From Acidimicrobiia bacterium (GTDB lineage: Bacteria > Actinomycetota > Acidimicrobiia > Acidimicrobiales > SZUA-35), in NCBI GenBank assembly GCA_029857855.1, contig JAOUGG010000112.1, positions 1 through 7,148 of the forward strand: a DNA stretch of 7,148 bases. Direction: 5' to 3'. Shown piece by piece: positions 5,259-7,148 of this stretch. Numbering within the stretch: the stretch's first letter is position 1; the number at the start of each line of letters is the position of its first letter. Position numbers and translations under genes: made by a program. The notes beneath the pieces are model-generated. The model did not search any database. It was given only the letters and a program-made list of their open reading frames with translations, and was not told the DNA's origin.

Positions 5259-6587
5259 TCAGCTGGTGGCCGATGCCGACGCCGGTGGAGAAGTGTCGGG
5301 CGGGTCGTCGAGCCGGGCCAGGAGACCGGGACGAAAGACCACGACCAGCCCGGCCAGGGCCAGCAGAGCGCCGGCGGTGGTGACGACCGGACGGGGGCCG
5401 ATCACATCGGCCAGCGCCGTCTGGATCAACGCTCCGACCGGGTAGGCTCCGGTGAAGGTCATGATGCGGGTGGCCATCACCCGACCCCGGATCCGATCGG
5501 CCACGATCGTCTGCACGGCGGTGTTCGAGGTGGCCACGATCGTCAGAAAGCCCATGCCGGCGAACAACAGCCCGGTCGCGCCCTGCCACACCGTGGTCGA
5601 CGAACCGAACACCATGATCATCAACCCGTACAGCGGCAACGCGACCCGAACCGTCTTCGCCCGCGACAGATCACCGAAGACCCCGGCCACGATCGGTGCG
5701 GCGAGAATGGCGCCGATCCCCATCAGACCCGACAGCAGACCGAGCGCCCACGGGTCGACGCCATACACCTGCTTGGCGTAGACCACCACGAAACTGACCA
5801 CGGGAAAGCCGAGAAACGCAACACAGGCGGCCAACGCGATACCGACTCCGATACCGGGCTGGCGGCGTATGTAGCGGATCGAGCTGACGAACCCCTTGAT
5901 GATCGGCTGCGGATTTCGCTGCTGACGAGTGGAGCGGGGATCGACCAGAGCGAGTGCGAGCAGCACAGCCCCGAAGCTGGCTGCGTTGAGACCGAACGCC
6001 CACCCGGGTCCGAACGCGGCGATGAGTGCCCCGCCGGCCGCAGGGCCGATGGCCCGGGCGATGTTGAACTGCAGGCTGTTGAGGCTGATGGCCGACGGCA
6101 GGTCCGCCGGCTCGACCAGCGTCGGGATGAACGACTGCCACGTCGGCATCGTGAAACCGCTGATCACCCCGCCCACGGCGGCCAGCGCCACCAAGGCCCC
6201 CGGGGAGCGTACGCCCCACACCCAGGCCAGACAGAGGCCGGCGGCCGCCACCGCCGCCGCGAACTGGCCGATGAGCAGCACCTTCCGCCGGTCGAATCGG
6301 TCGGCCAGGTTGCCGGCGATAGGACCGAGCACCATCACGGGGAAGATGCTGGCGAACGCGGCGAACCCGACCCAGGAAGCGGCATCGGTGATTTCCAGAA
6401 GCACGTAAGGCACGGTTAGGTTCTGCAACCAGGTGCCCGAGTTCGACACCAGGGCCCCGATCCAGAACCGGCGGTAGTTGTCGTGCCGAAGTGCCCGCAG
6501 ACCATGCGCCAGGCCCCGTGCGCCATCGGGCGCCTGACGACCATCGGCGCGACCGACCATCGTCGACAACCGATCGGATGTCGTCAT
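5259..6587 (-). CDS. MFS exporter, EntS/MFS_3 type
   Basis: A 442-residue integral membrane transporter of the major facilitator superfamily, most like the MFS_3 (EntS-type) drug, siderophore and metabolite exporters, moving its substrate outward with proton antiport. After a polar, Arg-rich N-terminus (about 1-40), the sequence shows about 12 hydrophobic segments. The first is FWIGALVSNSGTWLQN, a segment typical of this subfamily; next comes motif A as GNLADRFDRRKVLL (about 92-105), then TMPTWQSFIPTLV and SAISLNSLQFNIARAIGPAAGG. The second half has a degenerate motif A (AGVFGDLSRAKTVR) and DRIRGRVMATRIMTF. The start at 6587 is chosen because it forms an ATGA overlap with the upstream stop (6584-6587); a longer frame extends to 6707, but its residues are Arg/Pro-rich shadow of the upstream gene. 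There is no SD, so coupling is likely. Substrate unknown; the C-terminal tail is Pro/Ala/Ser-rich. Confidence 0.91.
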   Translation of the reverse strand: MTTSDRLSTMVGRADGRQAPDGARGLAHGLRALRHDNYRRFWIGALVSNSGTWLQNLTVPYVLLEITDAASWVGFAAFASIFPVMVLGPIAGNLADRFDRRKVLLIGQFAAAVAAAGLCLAWVWGVRSPGALVALAAVGGVISGFTMPTWQSFIPTLVEPADLPSAISLNSLQFNIARAIGPAAGGALIAAFGPGWAFGLNAASFGAVLLALALVDPRSTRQQRNPQPIIKGFVSSIRYIRRQPGIGVGIALAACVAFLGFPVVSFVVVYAKQVYGVDPWALGLLSGLMGIGAILAAPIVAGVFGDLSRAKTVRVALPLYGLMIMVFGSSTTVWQGATGLLFAGMGFLTIVATSNTAVQTIVADRIRGRVMATRIMTFTGAYPVGALIQTALADVIGPRPVVTTAGALLALAGLVVVFRPGLLARLDDPPDTSPPASASATS

Positions 6588-7148
6588 CGAGCCAGACCGA
6601 TCTGGTCGATCCGGGCGAACTCTCGCCGAACCGACTCCGGCAGGTTGTCGAGGAGAAAGTCGATCACCGTGGCCGGAAAACGATCCTTGATTTCGACGGT
6701 GTACCACACCGCGTCGAACAGCGACAAGAACGTCTGGACGGCGTCGAACCGGGCGACCGAGTCGGCTTTCAAGGTCGCCACGTAGGCCGTCGACGCCTCA
6801 TCGGGTTGATGCAGATAGTGGACCTGATCGGCCCGCCGGTCGCGGGACTCGGTGGCCAACCACCAGGTCCGGCCGATGTCGTAGGGTTGGCTGAGCTCAT
6901 CACCGATGAGGGCGAGCGTATAGCCGTTGCGGATGCCGACCTCGAGATTGACCCGTGTGCTCTCGAGCTGCTGGGCGAGATAGAGGCCGTGTTCGTGGCG
7001 GCGCTCCAGTGACAGCCCCCCGGCACCGTACACCGGGTTGGCCGAATACCAGGGATCCTCCTCGGTGAGGTAGCGCTCCATCTCCCGCCGCAGCACGCAA
7101 TCGCGGTAGCGAAAGTTCATCGTGTTGGTTTCCAGGCTGAAGTGGCGA
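6584..7148 (-). CDS. Uncharacterised protein, 5' end possibly outside the window
   Basis: I do not recognise the family. At least 178 residues (from ATG 7120) are visible, and the frame stays open to the window edge with a plausible continuation (RHFSLETNT before the Met), so the true start may lie outside. The protein is soluble-looking, with no signal peptide or membrane span. It is rich in aromatic and charged residues: DPWYSANPVYGAGG, RRHEHGLYLAQQLE, RTWWLATESRDRR, FLSLFDAVWYTVEIKDRFP and LPESVRREFARIDQIG. The second half looks helical. No catalytic or nucleotide-binding motif is evident. Its TGA overlaps the MFS ATG by 4 bp, which ties its production to that exporter and makes a shared role likely, for example as enzyme or accessory for the exported compound. 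An internal start at 7120 has only a weak SD (GGAAA, 8 bases upstream). Confidence 0.75.
   Translation of the reverse strand, partial: RHFSLETNTMNFRYRDCVLRREMERYLTEEDPWYSANPVYGAGGLSLERRHEHGLYLAQQLESTRVNLEVGIRNGYTLALIGDELSQPYDIGRTWWLATESRDRRADQVHYLHQPDEASTAYVATLKADSVARFDAVQTFLSLFDAVWYTVEIKDRFPATVIDFLLDNLPESVRREFARIDQIGLAR

Noticed and set aside
5124..6419. 431-residue open frame on the + strand
   Set aside because: Antisense to the MFS gene; the product is hydrophilic, rich in Arg, His, Gly and Gln, as expected from reading transmembrane codons backwards.
6588..6707. 40-residue N-terminal extension of the MFS protein
   Set aside because: These codons lie inside the upstream gene in another frame and give an Arg/Pro/Ser-rich sequence; the ATGA overlap start at 6587 is typical of coupled genes.
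1..7148. CRISPR array, insertion sequence, prophage or tRNA genes
   Set aside because: No regularly spaced long repeats, transposase or integrase motifs, terminal inverted repeats, or tRNA-like cloverleaf sequences were seen on either strand.

Overview
The window is GC-rich chromosomal DNA with strong third-position GC bias, tightly packed genes, ATGA stop/start overlaps, and start codons on the + strand that lack a Shine-Dalgarno (SD) sequence but sit just behind a TAnnnT element. This points to a high-GC actinobacterium. A member of Acidimicrobiia or a related lineage is my best guess, but that is an impression from the protein sequences and not a computed placement. I see no tRNA, rRNA, CRISPR array, transposase or phage gene.

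Left part, + strand (1-1791): the C-terminal portion of a ProW/OpuAB-type glycine betaine/proline ABC permease (5' end outside the window); a PaaI-like hotdog thioesterase; and a small secreted lipoprotein with four conserved-looking cysteines. The last two appear to have their own leaderless promoters, so they need not be co-transcribed with the permease. Three GTCATCA repeats with an exact 13-bp period lie between the permease stop and the thioesterase start.

Middle, - strand (1966-5157), reading right to left: a Tag-like (3-methyladenine glycosylase I fold) protein that has lost the catalytic Glu, the base-stacking Trp and the zinc ligands; a glutamine synthetase-family ligase whose start overlaps the Tag-like stop by 4 bp; and, 19 bp further on, a fused alpha/beta hydrolase-OsmC protein. 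These three look like one operon. The ligase lacks the adenylylation Tyr and the DGSS ammonium-site motif of true glutamine synthetases, so it probably ligates glutamate to an amine other than ammonia. The hydrolase-OsmC fusion suggests a thiol/peroxide detoxification role.

Right part, - strand (5259-7148): an MFS exporter of the EntS/MFS_3 type, translationally coupled by another ATGA overlap to an upstream protein of unknown function that runs off the right edge. A 97-bp gap separates this pair from the Tag-like operon.

The gap between the convergent gene sets (1792-1965) holds an 8-bp inverted repeat and an 11-bp direct repeat. One copy of the direct repeat contains the OsmC stop codon and the other lies 51 codons beyond it in the same frame. 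The most unusual item is the catalytically stripped Tag-fold protein locked by overlap to a non-canonical glutamine synthetase-like enzyme.
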